Assembly: GCA_037147395.1 (NCBI GenBank)
Contig: JBAWVG010000003.1
Coordinates: forward strand, 1 to 59,647
Direction: 5' to 3'
DNA length: 59,647 nucleotides
From: VFJL01 sp037147395
Lineage (GTDB): Bacteria; Pseudomonadota; Gammaproteobacteria; Burkholderiales; Nitrosomonadaceae
Made by a program: the position numbers and the translations under genes. Shown piece after piece: positions 26,330 to 35,402 of this stretch (within the stretch, counting starts at the first letter, position 1; each line of letters begins with the position of its first letter). The notes under the pieces were generated by a model. That model worked only from the letters and a program-made list of their open reading frames with translations, did no database searches and was not told the origin of the DNA.

Positions 26330-26367
26330 GCGACAAGGCGAGCGACCTTGCCGCTTTTATGTTTTTT
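26330..26367 (+). terminator. Intrinsic terminator after the cys operon
   Basis: GCG-A-CAAGG (26330-26338) pairs with CCTTG-C-CGC (26346-26354), one A-C mismatch, around a 7-base loop. A T-rich tract TTTTATGTTTTTT follows (26355-26367). The descending arm CCTTGCC can alternatively pair with GGCAAGG at 26368-26374, which would disrupt the terminator, so conditional read-through is possible. Confidence 0.75.
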
Positions 26368-26472
26368 GGCAAGGCCTTAGCCTGGCTGCCGATAGGGATA
26401 TAACAATCTGAACCAGAATAGACCGTAGATTATTTGCCCGCTGTTTTTTCATTTAATACAAATCAAATCATC

Positions 26473-29400
26473 ATGACAACTCTTGAATCGGCATCGAATT
26501 TGGCCGTTAAAACTAACGCGTTAACACCTACATTGGCATTCGATATGATCTTTGCAGATCTTTATCGCCGTGAGGGTCTCGTAAAGCTAGATCAAGCATT
26601 CCTAGACTTTCTCAGAGAGGGGGATGCAGGCCTTCGTATCCGTTTGGATCATGCCCGTCTTCATCCCGATGAACTTGACCCTAAAGATGACTCTGCTTTA
26701 CTGATTGAGCTTGCACCCTGGATGGAGGATTTTATTGCCAAGCTCTTCAGCATTGAAACTGAAGTCTCCGCGCTTGCAGCTCGCCATCACGAATTAGCAC
26801 CCATTTATTCCTGCAAGCGACAATTCGTTCAGCGGCGAGCGATGAACAAGGTGAGTGAAGAGGCAGTGTTAGCAGCTGATGGAATCGCATTGGAACAAAA
26901 GCTGGTGAGTGAATTTGGAGTGCCATTTTCTGAATTAGTATTCGCAACCAGAGTCACTCAGTGGTTAGAAAATGAGGCCGAGAATGAAGAGCAGCTGAAG
27001 GTGGCTCTGTTGTATGCGGCCTGGGCTTTAAAAACGCCAGCAGGGCGTGAGCATAGTCGTGATGGAGTTCTGTTCAAATCCCCTGCCAAGCTTGATCATC
27101 TGCACCTTCTAACCACCGTCACTGATCAGACTGCCGGTTATACCCTTCACCGTCTGAATCATTTACGCCGTCGAGAGGGCTTTGCGCTGACCGATCAAGG
27201 TACGGATCTGATAGGTGCACTGGATGAAGCAAACTATTGCATCTGGTGCCACGAACAAGGAAAGGACTCATGCTCCAAAGGGTTAAAAGAAAAACAGAAG
27301 ATTCCTGGAGAGACTCCGGTTTTTAAGAAAAGTCAGCTCGGGGCTTTACTCGCAGGGTGTCCATTAGAGGAGCGTATATCCGAGTTTCAGAAGCTCAAGA
27401 CCCAAGGAATTTCAATCGGTAGTCTGGCGATGATCGTGCTGGACAATCCAATGTGTGCAGGTACTGGCCACCGTATCTGTAACGACTGTATGAAGTCGTG
27501 TATCTACCAGAAGCAGGAGCCCGTAAATATTCCCGAGGCGGAGACGCGCACCCTGAAGGATGTGCTCGAATTGCCATGGGGCTATGAAATTTACAGTCTA
27601 CTTACTCGCTGGAACCCGCTCGACCTGCGGAGACCTGTGCCGAAACCGCCAACGGGACGCAAGGTGCTAGTGGTAGGGATGGGGCCTGCTGGGTATACCT
27701 TGGCTCATCATCTGATGAATGATGGCCATACGGTGGTGGGTATCGATGGTCTCAAGATTGAGCCTCTGCCAGCATATCTTTCTGGAACGGATCAACAGGG
27801 TAAACGATCCCCATTCAGTCCGATACAGCATGCATCTGAACTGGATGAGAATCTGGATGAACGTGAGCCAGCTGGTTTTGGTGGTGTTGCCGAATACGGT
27901 ATCACCGTTCGGTGGAACAAGAATTTTCTTAAATTAATAAGGCTCCTACTTGAGCGGCGAGACGAGTTCGCCCTGTTCGGAGGGGTTCGTTTCGGTGGCA
28001 CCCTGACCACTGATGATGCATTTGCGTTGGGGTTTGATCATGTGGCGCTGGCTGCAGGTGCAGGGCGACCCACCGTACTCGATCTGCCAAATGGACTAGC
28101 AAGAGGCGTTCGTGCTGCATCTGACTTCTTGATGGCGTTGCAGCTATCCGGCGCTGCTCAGGCTAATTCCGTTGCCAATATGCAGTTGCGACTGCCGGTA
28201 GTGGTGATCGGTGGCGGGTTAACCGCGATCGATACGGCAACCGAAGCATTGGCCTACTATCCGGTACAGGTTGAAAAGTTTTTACGCCGTTACGAAACTC
28301 TGAGCGCTGAACAGGGCGAGTCGGTTATTCGTAGTTCTTGGGATGAGGAAGAGCGTGAGATTGCAGAAGAATTTCTAATTCATGCACACACCATCCGTAA
28401 CGAAAGAGAGGCCTCGAAACAGGAGGGGAGGGCCCCGCGAATCGTTGAACTCCTGCAGTCTTGGGGGGGGGCAACGATTGCGTACCGTAAACGTATGATT
28501 GATAGTCCGTCTTATACGCTCAATCATGAAGAAGTTGAGAAGGCTTTAGAAGAGGGCATCTGGTTTGCTGAGGGGTTGACTCCTGTGAGGGTCGATACCG
28601 ACCGATGGGAGCATGCGCGTTCTATAGGATTTATGGTTCAGTCGCTAGATGAGACTGGTTCATGGCAAAAAAATGGTGAAGTGGAACTGCCTGCACGTGC
28701 TATTTTGGTTGCGGCAGGAACCCAACCAAATACGGTACTTGCACGAGAAGATGAAAAGAATTTTAAACTGAATGGACGTTACTTTGCCGCCTGTGATGAG
28801 GACGGTCAGCCGGTCAATCCACCCCGTGCAAATCCAAAGCCAGAGTCATCCATGGTACTTTTGAGCCGTTGCGAGGATGGACGTTTTGTCAGTTTCTTCG
28901 GTGACTTACACCCATCTTATTCTGGCAATGTGGTAAAGGCCATGTCCAGCGCCAAGCAAGGTTATCCAGTAGTCAGCCGGGTGCTGGAACGTGTTAATCC
29001 TTTTTCTAAGAAATCTACCGGACAGTTCTTCTCTGAATTAAATGGACAGCTGCGGGCTACAGTCCATAAGGTTGAGAGACTCACGCCTAACATCATCGAA
29101 GTGGTGGTACACGCGCCAATGGCAGCGGAGCGCTTTCATCCTGGTCAGTTCTACCGTTTTCAGAATTTCTCGGCTCTTGCGACAACAGAAGGCGATACCA
29201 AGTTGGCGATGGAGGGTATAGCGCTCACCGGTGCATCGGTGGATGTTGAGCGTGGATTGGTGTCTTTGATCGTATTGGAAATGGGGGGGTCAGCAGACCT
29301 ATGCGCTAGACTCAAGCCTGGTGAGCCAGTGATATTGATGGGACCCACCGGTACCCCGACTGAGATTCTGCCGGGTGAAACGGTAGTTCTGGTAGGAGGC

Positions 29401-30024
29401 GGACTTGGCAATGCGGTATTGTTCTCCATTGGAGCAGCGGCTCGAGCAGCGGGATCTAAGGTCCTATATTTTGCTGGTTATAAGAAGCTAATCGATCGTT
29501 ACAAAGTATCAGAAATTGAGGCTGCGGCAGATATCGTGGTGTGGTGTTGCGATGAATCTCCCGGTTTCAAGCCTTCCCGCCCAGGTGATCTCAGCTATGT
29601 TGGCAATATAGTACAGGCCATGGCCGCCTACGGTAGCGGTGCGCTGGGTGCTCAGCCGGTCACAATGCTAAAGGCTGACCGCATCATCGCTATTGGCTCA
29701 GACCGAATGATGGCGGCAGTCGGTGCCGCCCGACATACATTGCTAAAGCCTTACTTGAAGACAGATCATTTTGCCATTGGCTCTATCAACTCACCGATGC
29801 AGTGCATGATGAAAGAAATCTGCGCGCAGTGTTTGCAGCCACACAAGAACCCAGAAACCGGCGAAGTTACTTACGTATTCTCTTGCTTTGATCAGGATCA
29901 ACCACTCGATCAGGTTGATTTTGGTGGTTTGGCATCTCGATTGCGCCAGAACAGCGTACAGGAAAAGCTGACCACTCGTTGGATCAGTCACTGCCTGAAC
30001 GTATCCAATCAAACTGAGGCTTAA
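26473..30024 (+). CDS. Large fused flavoprotein: GltD/NfnB-like plus PyrK/NfnA-like oxidoreductase
   Basis: 1183 residues from the ATG at 26473 (a TTG at 26434 would add 13). An unfamiliar N-terminal region (1-240) is followed by two cysteine groups (C256, C259, C267; C328, C336, C339, C343) suited to the two [4Fe-4S] clusters of GltD/NfnB proteins. Next come an FAD Rossmann motif VVGMGPAG (near 401) and an NAD(P) motif VIGGGLTAID (near 578). The C-terminal third (about 855-1183) is ferredoxin-reductase-like, with HPGQFYRF for FAD, LVGGGLGNAVLF for nucleotide, and C1111-x5-C1117-x2-C1120...C1138 like the PyrK/NfnA [2Fe-2S] site. It is thus built like NfnB and NfnA joined in one chain and stands before pntAA. 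A transhydrogenase or ferredoxin:NAD(P) reaction is inferred; electron bifurcation is untested. Confidence 0.8.
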   Translation: MTTLESASNLAVKTNALTPTLAFDMIFADLYRREGLVKLDQAFLDFLREGDAGLRIRLDHARLHPDELDPKDDSALLIELAPWMEDFIAKLFSIETEVSALAARHHELAPIYSCKRQFVQRRAMNKVSEEAVLAADGIALEQKLVSEFGVPFSELVFATRVTQWLENEAENEEQLKVALLYAAWALKTPAGREHSRDGVLFKSPAKLDHLHLLTTVTDQTAGYTLHRLNHLRRREGFALTDQGTDLIGALDEANYCIWCHEQGKDSCSKGLKEKQKIPGETPVFKKSQLGALLAGCPLEERISEFQKLKTQGISIGSLAMIVLDNPMCAGTGHRICNDCMKSCIYQKQEPVNIPEAETRTLKDVLELPWGYEIYSLLTRWNPLDLRRPVPKPPTGRKVLVVGMGPAGYTLAHHLMNDGHTVVGIDGLKIEPLPAYLSGTDQQGKRSPFSPIQHASELDENLDEREPAGFGGVAEYGITVRWNKNFLKLIRLLLERRDEFALFGGVRFGGTLTTDDAFALGFDHVALAAGAGRPTVLDLPNGLARGVRAASDFLMALQLSGAAQANSVANMQLRLPVVVIGGGLTAIDTATEALAYYPVQVEKFLRRYETLSAEQGESVIRSSWDEEEREIAEEFLIHAHTIRNEREASKQEGRAPRIVELLQSWGGATIAYRKRMIDSPSYTLNHEEVEKALEEGIWFAEGLTPVRVDTDRWEHARSIGFMVQSLDETGSWQKNGEVELPARAILVAAGTQPNTVLAREDEKNFKLNGRYFAACDEDGQPVNPPRANPKPESSMVLLSRCEDGRFVSFFGDLHPSYSGNVVKAMSSAKQGYPVVSRVLERVNPFSKKSTGQFFSELNGQLRATVHKVERLTPNIIEVVVHAPMAAERFHPGQFYRFQNFSALATTEGDTKLAMEGIALTGASVDVERGLVSLIVLEMGGSADLCARLKPGEPVILMGPTGTPTEILPGETVVLVGGGLGNAVLFSIGAAARAAGSKVLYFAGYKKLIDRYKVSEIEAAADIVVWCCDESPGFKPSRPGDLSYVGNIVQAMAAYGSGALGAQPVTMLKADRIIAIGSDRMMAAVGAARHTLLKPYLKTDHFAIGSINSPMQCMMKEICAQCLQPHKNPETGEVTYVFSCFDQDQPLDQVDFGGLASRLRQNSVQEKLTTRWISHCLNVSNQTEA

Positions 30025-30078
30025 GGTTAGAACCATAAACGGTGGGTTCGAGTTTATTCCTCAATCCAGGTAATGCAT

Positions 30079-30177
30079 CATGCCCAAGTTCATTTATAAT
30101 CTCGAGTTTGTTGCTGGTGGGTATCGTGAAGATTACTCTTGCAGGGTCGCCGCAATGATGTCGGATATTGAAAGATA
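30079..30177 (+). other. Short open frame upstream of pntAA
   Basis: A 32-codon frame (ATG 30079) ends 13 bases before pntAA. It overlaps no recognised gene, has only a weak AGGT ahead of its start, and resembles nothing I know. It may be a leader peptide or chance. Confidence 0.2.
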
Positions 30178-30190
30178 GGAGAGATAGTCA

Positions 30191-31321
30191 ATGCATATAG
30201 GAATACCCGTAGAGATACGTGGTGGAGAGACTCGCGTCGCGGCAACGCCGGAGACGGTAAAAAAATACACTGACAAGGGCTTTCATGTTGTCCTGGTTCA
30301 GTCCGGTGCTGGTGCTGGTGCGAGTATTACTGATGAGGCGTACATCGCTGCTGGTGCGACCATCGTTGCGAGCGCAAGGGATCTGTACAGTCAGTCACAG
30401 ATCGTGCTCAAGGTACGTGGCCCAGATGCCAATGAGCTCGCCATGATGCGTAAGGATGCCATATTGCTAGGACTGCTGGTGCCTCATCAGGCAGACGGAA
30501 TAGCGGCCCTTGCTGCGCATGGACTGACGGCATTTGCGATGGAGAAATTGCCGCGGATCTCTCGTGCCCAAAGTATGGACGTACTGTCATCACAGGCCAA
30601 TATCGCTGGTTATAAGGCGGTATTGATGGCTGCTAATGTTTATCAGAAATTCTTCCCCATGCTAATGACCGCTGCAGGTACTGTGAAGGCTGCACGTGTA
30701 TTGATCTTGGGGGCAGGTGTTGCGGGATTACAGGCAATTGCTACCGCTAAGAGATTGGGTGCAGTGATAGAGGCATCAGATGTTCGTCCAGCGGTGAAAG
30801 AGCAGATCGAGTCACTGGGTGCAAAGTTTCTTGATGTACCTTACATCACCGATGAAGAGCGTGAGATCGCGAAAGGTGTGGGGGGTTATGCTCGGCCGAT
30901 GCCCGCGGATTGGATGCGCCGTCAGGCAGAGTTGGTGCATGATCGTGCGGTGCAAGCTGATATTGTAATTACCACTGCGTTGATTCCAGGACGTCCAGCA
31001 CCTGTTCTGATTAAGGAGGAAACCGTCCGCGCGATGAAGCCTGGATCGGTGATTGTGGACATGGCGGTCGAGGCGGGTGGTAATTGTCCGCTGTCTGAAT
31101 TGGACAAGGTTGTTATTAAGCATGGTGTGCACCTCATTGGAATCGCAAACCTACCTGGATTGGTAGCGGCCGATTCCAGCGCTCTGTATGCACGCAATCT
31201 GATGAATTTTCTGAATCTGATGCTTGATGCAAAGAGTGGTGAATTTAAGATAGACCGAGAAGATGAGATCGTCGACGGAACAATAGTCTGTACAAGTGGG
31301 GAAATAATTAAGAAGGCATAG
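30191..31321 (+). CDS. pntAA: NAD(P) transhydrogenase subunit alpha, part 1 (NAD(H)-binding)
   Basis: 376 residues, the soluble dI domain of the split-alpha transhydrogenase. It transfers hydride between NADH and NADP+ driven by proton flow. Signatures are IPVEIRGGETRVAATP at the N-terminus, AEKLPRISRAQSMDVLSSQANIAGYKA-type sequence near 115-143, the Rossmann motif LGAGVAGLQAIATAKRLGA, and EAGGNCPLSE. GGAGAG lies 8-9 bases before the ATG. It forms an operon with pntAB and pntB, and is 166 bases after the Nfn-like gene. Confidence 0.95.
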   Translation: MHIGIPVEIRGGETRVAATPETVKKYTDKGFHVVLVQSGAGAGASITDEAYIAAGATIVASARDLYSQSQIVLKVRGPDANELAMMRKDAILLGLLVPHQADGIAALAAHGLTAFAMEKLPRISRAQSMDVLSSQANIAGYKAVLMAANVYQKFFPMLMTAAGTVKAARVLILGAGVAGLQAIATAKRLGAVIEASDVRPAVKEQIESLGAKFLDVPYITDEEREIAKGVGGYARPMPADWMRRQAELVHDRAVQADIVITTALIPGRPAPVLIKEETVRAMKPGSVIVDMAVEAGGNCPLSELDKVVIKHGVHLIGIANLPGLVAADSSALYARNLMNFLNLMLDAKSGEFKIDREDEIVDGTIVCTSGEIIKKA

Positions 31322-31419
31322 AATATTTGCTCGACCTAATTTTCAGTAGAGAGCATTTACGTTATATTTTTAGTGGTTTATTTCATGACCTATGTTATTC
31401 GAATCAAGAAGGAGCAATT

Positions 31420-31728
31420 ATGATCGGCGAAGTTGATCCAACCATCATCAATCTCACGGTATTTGTGTTAGCGGTGTTCGTGGGCTATCACGTGGTATGG
31501 AATGTAACCCCAGCACTACATACCCCATTGATGTCAGTGACGAATGCGATATCAGGCATTATTTTGGTGGGTGCGATGCTGGCTGCCGGCCCGCTCGAAA
31601 GTGATTGGGGTGTATGGCTGGGTGCAGTGGCGGTAACGCTGGCCTCGATCAATGTGTTTGGTGGTTTTCTCGTCACACAGCGAATGCTGGAAATGTTCAG
31701 AAAAAAAGATAAAAAAGGAAGCGCGTAA
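31420..31728 (+). CDS. pntAB: NAD(P) transhydrogenase subunit alpha, part 2 (membrane)
   Basis: 102-residue membrane subunit with three hydrophobic helices, including the ALHTPLMSVTNAISGII helix that is nearly invariant in transhydrogenases. The ATG at 31420 follows a strong AAGGAG (GGAG at 31411-31414). An upstream TTG frame from 31327 is open but lacks family similarity, so I reject that longer start. It is split from pntAA as in Rhodospirillum and many Betaproteobacteria. The stop abuts the pntB ATG. Confidence 0.94.
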   Translation: MIGEVDPTIINLTVFVLAVFVGYHVVWNVTPALHTPLMSVTNAISGIILVGAMLAAGPLESDWGVWLGAVAVTLASINVFGGFLVTQRMLEMFRKKDKKGSA

Positions 31729-33108
31729 ATGTCCGCAAATTTGGTCGCACTCGCGTATCTAGTCGCATCAGTTTTCTTTATTCTGGCGCTGAAGGGTCTA
31801 AGCTCGCCGCTCACATCTCGGCGCGGTAATCTGTTCGGAATGGTGGGGATGACCATCGCTGTCATCACCACGCTCACTGTCACTAAGAACTGGGCACTAA
31901 TACTTGGCTGCATCGCAGTGGGGGGTGGTATTGGTGCGGTGGTGGCTCGGCGAGTAGAAATGACGGCGATGCCGGAACTGGTTGCATTTATGCACTCATT
32001 GGTAGGTCTGGCGGCTGTATTTATCGCCATCGCCGCAGTTAACAATCCGGTCTCGTTTGGTTTGCCTGCAATACTCCCGATGGGTAGTAAGCTGGAGCTA
32101 TTCCTCGGTACATTCATCGGCGCTATGACTTGGTCAGGTTCGGTGATCGCGTTCCTAAAGCTATCGGGCCGAATGAGCGGTGCACCCATCACATTTAGCG
32201 GACAGCATACGGTCAATCTCATATTGGCACTCATCATGTTTGGTTGTGGACTGTGGTTCTTCTTTAGTGAAGCCACAAACTGGACAGCATTTGCGAGTAT
32301 GGCAGTGATTGCTTTCGTACTTGGTTTCCTCATCATCATTCCTATCGGCGGTGCAGATATGCCGGTGGTGATTTCCATGCTCAATTCATATTCTGGTTGG
32401 GCTGCAGCAGGGATCGGCTTCTCGCTCGGAAACCCAATGCTGATTATTGCCGGCTCACTGGTTGGAAGCTCCGGTGCAATTCTGTCCTACATCATGTGTA
32501 AGGCCATGAACCGACCATTTCTATCGGTCATACTCGGAGGATTCGGTAGTGAAGGTGGAACTGCAGCAGTCGATGATGGCATCCAGAGAACATATCGTAG
32601 TGGCAGTGCTGATGATGCTGCATTCTTATTGGGAAATGCAGACAGCGTAATCATCGTTCCGGGTTATGGGTTGGCGGTGGCGAGAGCACAGCACTCAGTC
32701 AAGGAGTTGGCTGAAAAGCTTCATGCAAAAGGGGTCAATGTGCGATTTGCCATTCATCCGGTTGCAGGACGTATGCCAGGACATATGAACGTGCTGTTAG
32801 CGGAAGCTGAGATTCCTTACGAGCAGGTATTGGAAATGGACGAGATCAACAGCGATTTTTCTAATACGGATGTGGTTTTGGTTTTAGGGGCTAATGATGT
32901 GGTTAATCCAGCGGCGAATGTCCCTGGCAGCCCCATCTATGGTATGCCTATCCTAGATGCCTATAAAGCCCGCACGGTAATGGTGGTAAAGCGCAGCATG
33001 GCTGCAGGCTACGCGGGTCTTGATAATGATCTGTTCTATATGGATAAGACCATGATGGTATTCGGCGATGCTAAGAAGGTAATTGAGGGCATGGTCAAGG
33101 CATTGTAG
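31729..33108 (+). CDS. pntB: NAD(P) transhydrogenase subunit beta
   Basis: 459 residues: about nine membrane helices (dII) and a C-terminal NADP(H)-binding dIII domain. Conserved features are AFMHSLVGLAAVFIA, IGGADMPVVISMLNSYSGWAAAGIG, the dIII motif PGYGLAVARAQHSVKELAEKL, and the NDVVNPAA and KRSMAAGYAG nucleotide-contacting segments. Completes the proton-pumping transhydrogenase, a main NADPH source when driven by the proton gradient. Confidence 0.96.
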   Translation: MSANLVALAYLVASVFFILALKGLSSPLTSRRGNLFGMVGMTIAVITTLTVTKNWALILGCIAVGGGIGAVVARRVEMTAMPELVAFMHSLVGLAAVFIAIAAVNNPVSFGLPAILPMGSKLELFLGTFIGAMTWSGSVIAFLKLSGRMSGAPITFSGQHTVNLILALIMFGCGLWFFFSEATNWTAFASMAVIAFVLGFLIIIPIGGADMPVVISMLNSYSGWAAAGIGFSLGNPMLIIAGSLVGSSGAILSYIMCKAMNRPFLSVILGGFGSEGGTAAVDDGIQRTYRSGSADDAAFLLGNADSVIIVPGYGLAVARAQHSVKELAEKLHAKGVNVRFAIHPVAGRMPGHMNVLLAEAEIPYEQVLEMDEINSDFSNTDVVLVLGANDVVNPAANVPGSPIYGMPILDAYKARTVMVVKRSMAAGYAGLDNDLFYMDKTMMVFGDAKKVIEGMVKAL

Positions 33109-33168
33109 AAAAACGGAAAGTCATCTAGTTGCCACAACTTAGGTAGAGATGGTGGTGACTTATTCAAT

Positions 33169-33221
33169 TCCTGTCCAATTGGATCAGGAAAATATTATCA
33201 GTTCCAAACCGTCATGGTTTG
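33169..33221. other. Palindromes in the pntB-prpC convergent gap
   Basis: TCCTG and CAGGA flank a central CCAATTGG (33169-33189), a near-perfect palindrome. CAAACC (33205-33210) pairs with GGTTTG (33216-33221). Neither has a T-tract, but their place between converging stops suggests a role in transcript ends. Confidence 0.4.
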
Positions 33222-33261
33222 AAGCTGGCATGTATCGAATGGAAAGTACTCGAGTCCTCTC

Positions 33262-34440
33262 TCAAAGCCTCTCTTCAATCGGTATGAATTTTTGGTTATC
33301 TGGGCCGATGTAATTGGCAGAGGGTCGGATGATCTTGTTATCTAAGCGCTGTTCATTGATATGAGCAGCCCAACCACTGGTCCGAGAGATGGCGAATAGT
33401 GGAGTGAACATAGCTGTTGGCACTCCCATCATGTGGTAGCTCACAGCGGAGAACCAGTCCAGATTAGGGAACATTTTCTTGCTATCCCACATGACTTCTT
33501 CCAGTCTTGCCGCAATGTTATACATCTGCAAGTCACCCGCAATTACCGACAAGTCCCTTGCGATCTCTTTGATAACTTTATTCCGCGGATCGAAAATGGT
33601 GTAGACCGGATGCCCGAAACCGGTAATTATTTCTCGGTTTGTAACACGCCGACGAATGTCGGTCTCAGCCTCATCTATGTTTGCGTAGCGCTTTTGAATT
33701 TCAAAAGCAGTTTCATTGGCTCCTCCATGCTTGGGTCCGCCAAGTGCACCAATGGCGCCGGTGATTGCAGAGTAGAAATCCGCTCCGGTACCGGCGATCA
33801 CGCGAGCGGCGAACGTGGAAGCATTGAATTCATGTTCTGCGTACAAAATCAACGAGGTATGCATCGCCTTGACCCATGATTTTGGTGGAGGTTGGCCGTG
33901 AAGTAGGTGTAGAAAGTGCCCCCCAATCGAATCGTCGTCAGTCGCCAGATCGATACGACGGTTATTACGAACATACTGATACCAGTAAATCAACATCGAG
34001 CCGAGGCAGGCCAGTAGACGGTCAGCCAGATCACGCGCGCCACTATTAGAGTGATCTGCCGCTTCCGGAGATATTGTGCCGAGTGCAGATACACCGGTAC
34101 GCAAGACATCCATTGGATGGGCCGATGCTGGAATCTTTTCCAGGATGGCCTTGATGTCGGCAGGAAGGTCGCGAAGATTTTTCAGTTTCACTTTGTACGC
34201 GGCTAGTTCTACTAGCGTAGGGAGCCTCTCATGCACCAGCAAATAGGCGACTTCCTCAAATTCGCAACCACTAGCCAGGTCTAGAATGTCATAGCCGCGA
34301 TAATGCAGATCATTGCCGGTCTTGCCAACAGTGCAGATGGCAGTATTGCCCGCCACTACGCCTGATAGTGTCACAGATTTCTTACTTTTGACGGCCTGAG
34401 TCCCGCTGGATTCAATCATTTCTAGATTTTTAAGAGTCAC
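33262..34440 (-). CDS. prpC: 2-methylcitrate synthase
   Basis: Condenses propionyl-CoA with oxaloacetate in the methylcitrate cycle. 392 residues, shorter than the GltA in this window. The catalytic histidines and aspartate of the citrate synthase fold are seen in YAEHEFNAS and GFGHPVYTIFDPRN, and the GGPKHGGANE segment is typical of PrpC. Its start overlaps the prpB stop by 11 bases, so the pair is co-translated. prpD, acnD and prpF are not in the window. Confidence 0.93.
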   Translation of the reverse strand: MTLKNLEMIESSGTQAVKSKKSVTLSGVVAGNTAICTVGKTGNDLHYRGYDILDLASGCEFEEVAYLLVHERLPTLVELAAYKVKLKNLRDLPADIKAILEKIPASAHPMDVLRTGVSALGTISPEAADHSNSGARDLADRLLACLGSMLIYWYQYVRNNRRIDLATDDDSIGGHFLHLLHGQPPPKSWVKAMHTSLILYAEHEFNASTFAARVIAGTGADFYSAITGAIGALGGPKHGGANETAFEIQKRYANIDEAETDIRRRVTNREIITGFGHPVYTIFDPRNKVIKEIARDLSVIAGDLQMYNIAARLEEVMWDSKKMFPNLDWFSAVSYHMMGVPTAMFTPLFAISRTSGWAAHINEQRLDNKIIRPSANYIGPDNQKFIPIEERL

Positions 34441-35320
34441 CAGGCAACAAAGTATCTGGCTCCTGCTCTAGCGCATGGTAATTCAGCAGGTCGTATAGTT
34501 CGGCACGGGTCTGCATGGTGTGGATTACACTCTTTTGCGTTCCTTCATGGCGTATTGCCTGGTATACCTTGAGAGCTGCAGCACTCATGGCACGAAATGT
34601 GGACAAGGGGTAGAGCACTAGCGAGACATCTGCATCAGATAGTTCCGATACAGTATAGAGAGGGGTTACGCCAAACTCGGTGATATTGGCCAGGATAGGC
34701 ACTTTCACCGCAGCGGCAAACTGCCGGTACATATTGAGCTCGGTCATCGCTTCAGGAAATATCATGTCTGCACCCGCTTCGATATAGGCGCAAGACCGAT
34801 CGATGGCGGACTGCAACCCCTCTATCGCTAGTGCATCGGTCCGTGCCATGATGACAAAGTCAGGATCAGTTCTGGCATCAACAGCAGACTTGATACGGTC
34901 CAACATTTCACTTCTGCTGACGATCGCCTTTCCGGGTAGATGGCCACAGCGTTTGGACTGCACCTGATCTTCGATGTGCATCGCCCCCGCTCCCGATTTG
35001 ATCAGTGACTTCACTGTGTGACCAATTCCAATCGCAGCACCCGTCTCACCAAATCCGGTATCCGCATCTACCAGCAATGGTAGATCAGTAATATTGGTAA
35101 TGCGCCGAACATCGGTTAATACATCATCTAATGTCGAAATGCCTCGATCGGGGACACCCAGTGAGGCTGCCGCCACGCCACCACCCGAGAGATAAATCGC
35201 CTTGAAACCGGTACGCTCCGCCATGAGAGCGCAGTAAGCGTTAATGCAACCGGCTACTTGAAGAGGCTTCTCAGCAGCAAGTGCAGCACGGAAACGTGAG
35301 CCGGCGGAGAATATGGTCAT
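34430..35320 (-). CDS. prpB: 2-methylisocitrate lyase
   Basis: Splits 2-methylisocitrate to pyruvate and succinate. 296 residues, isocitrate-lyase superfamily. The catalytic cysteine lies in KRCGHLPGK (family motif KKCGH), with metal-site sequences DADTGFGE and the IEDQ strand. It is the promoter-proximal gene of prpB-prpC, 82 bases downstream of the mdh stop on the same strand, so mdh-prpB-prpC may be one transcript. Confidence 0.94.
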   Translation of the reverse strand: MTIFSAGSRFRAALAAEKPLQVAGCINAYCALMAERTGFKAIYLSGGGVAAASLGVPDRGISTLDDVLTDVRRITNITDLPLLVDADTGFGETGAAIGIGHTVKSLIKSGAGAMHIEDQVQSKRCGHLPGKAIVSRSEMLDRIKSAVDARTDPDFVIMARTDALAIEGLQSAIDRSCAYIEAGADMIFPEAMTELNMYRQFAAAVKVPILANITEFGVTPLYTVSELSDADVSLVLYPLSTFRAMSAAALKVYQAIRHEGTQKSVIHTMQTRAELYDLLNYHALEQEPDTLLPGDS

Positions 35321-35402
35321 AGGTGTTAGAGGAGGTGCGGACTCTTAACTGCGTAAGCGAAAAGAGGTAAAAACGGAGATTCAACGAAATATAGAGATTT
35401 CT

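Noticed and set aside
26284..26403. 39-codon open frame between cysN and the Nfn-like gene
   Set aside because: It runs through the intrinsic terminator stem and T-tract and lacks a ribosome binding site.
10366..30024. The GltB-like protein (10366) and GltD-like fusion (26473) as a split glutamate synthase
   Set aside because: The GltB-like protein lacks the glutaminase domain, the genes are 15 kb apart, and the GltD-like half is fused to an NfnA-like domain.
31327..31419. Longer N-terminus for pntAB from TTG 31327
   Set aside because: The strong GGAG at 31411-31414 and family start at ATG 31420 decide for the shorter protein.
31488..32384. 298-codon minus-strand open frame opposite pntAB/pntB
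   Set aside because: Antisense to two well-recognised membrane proteins; its composition (Thr/Ile/Ala/Pro-rich) is the mirror of hydrophobic codons.
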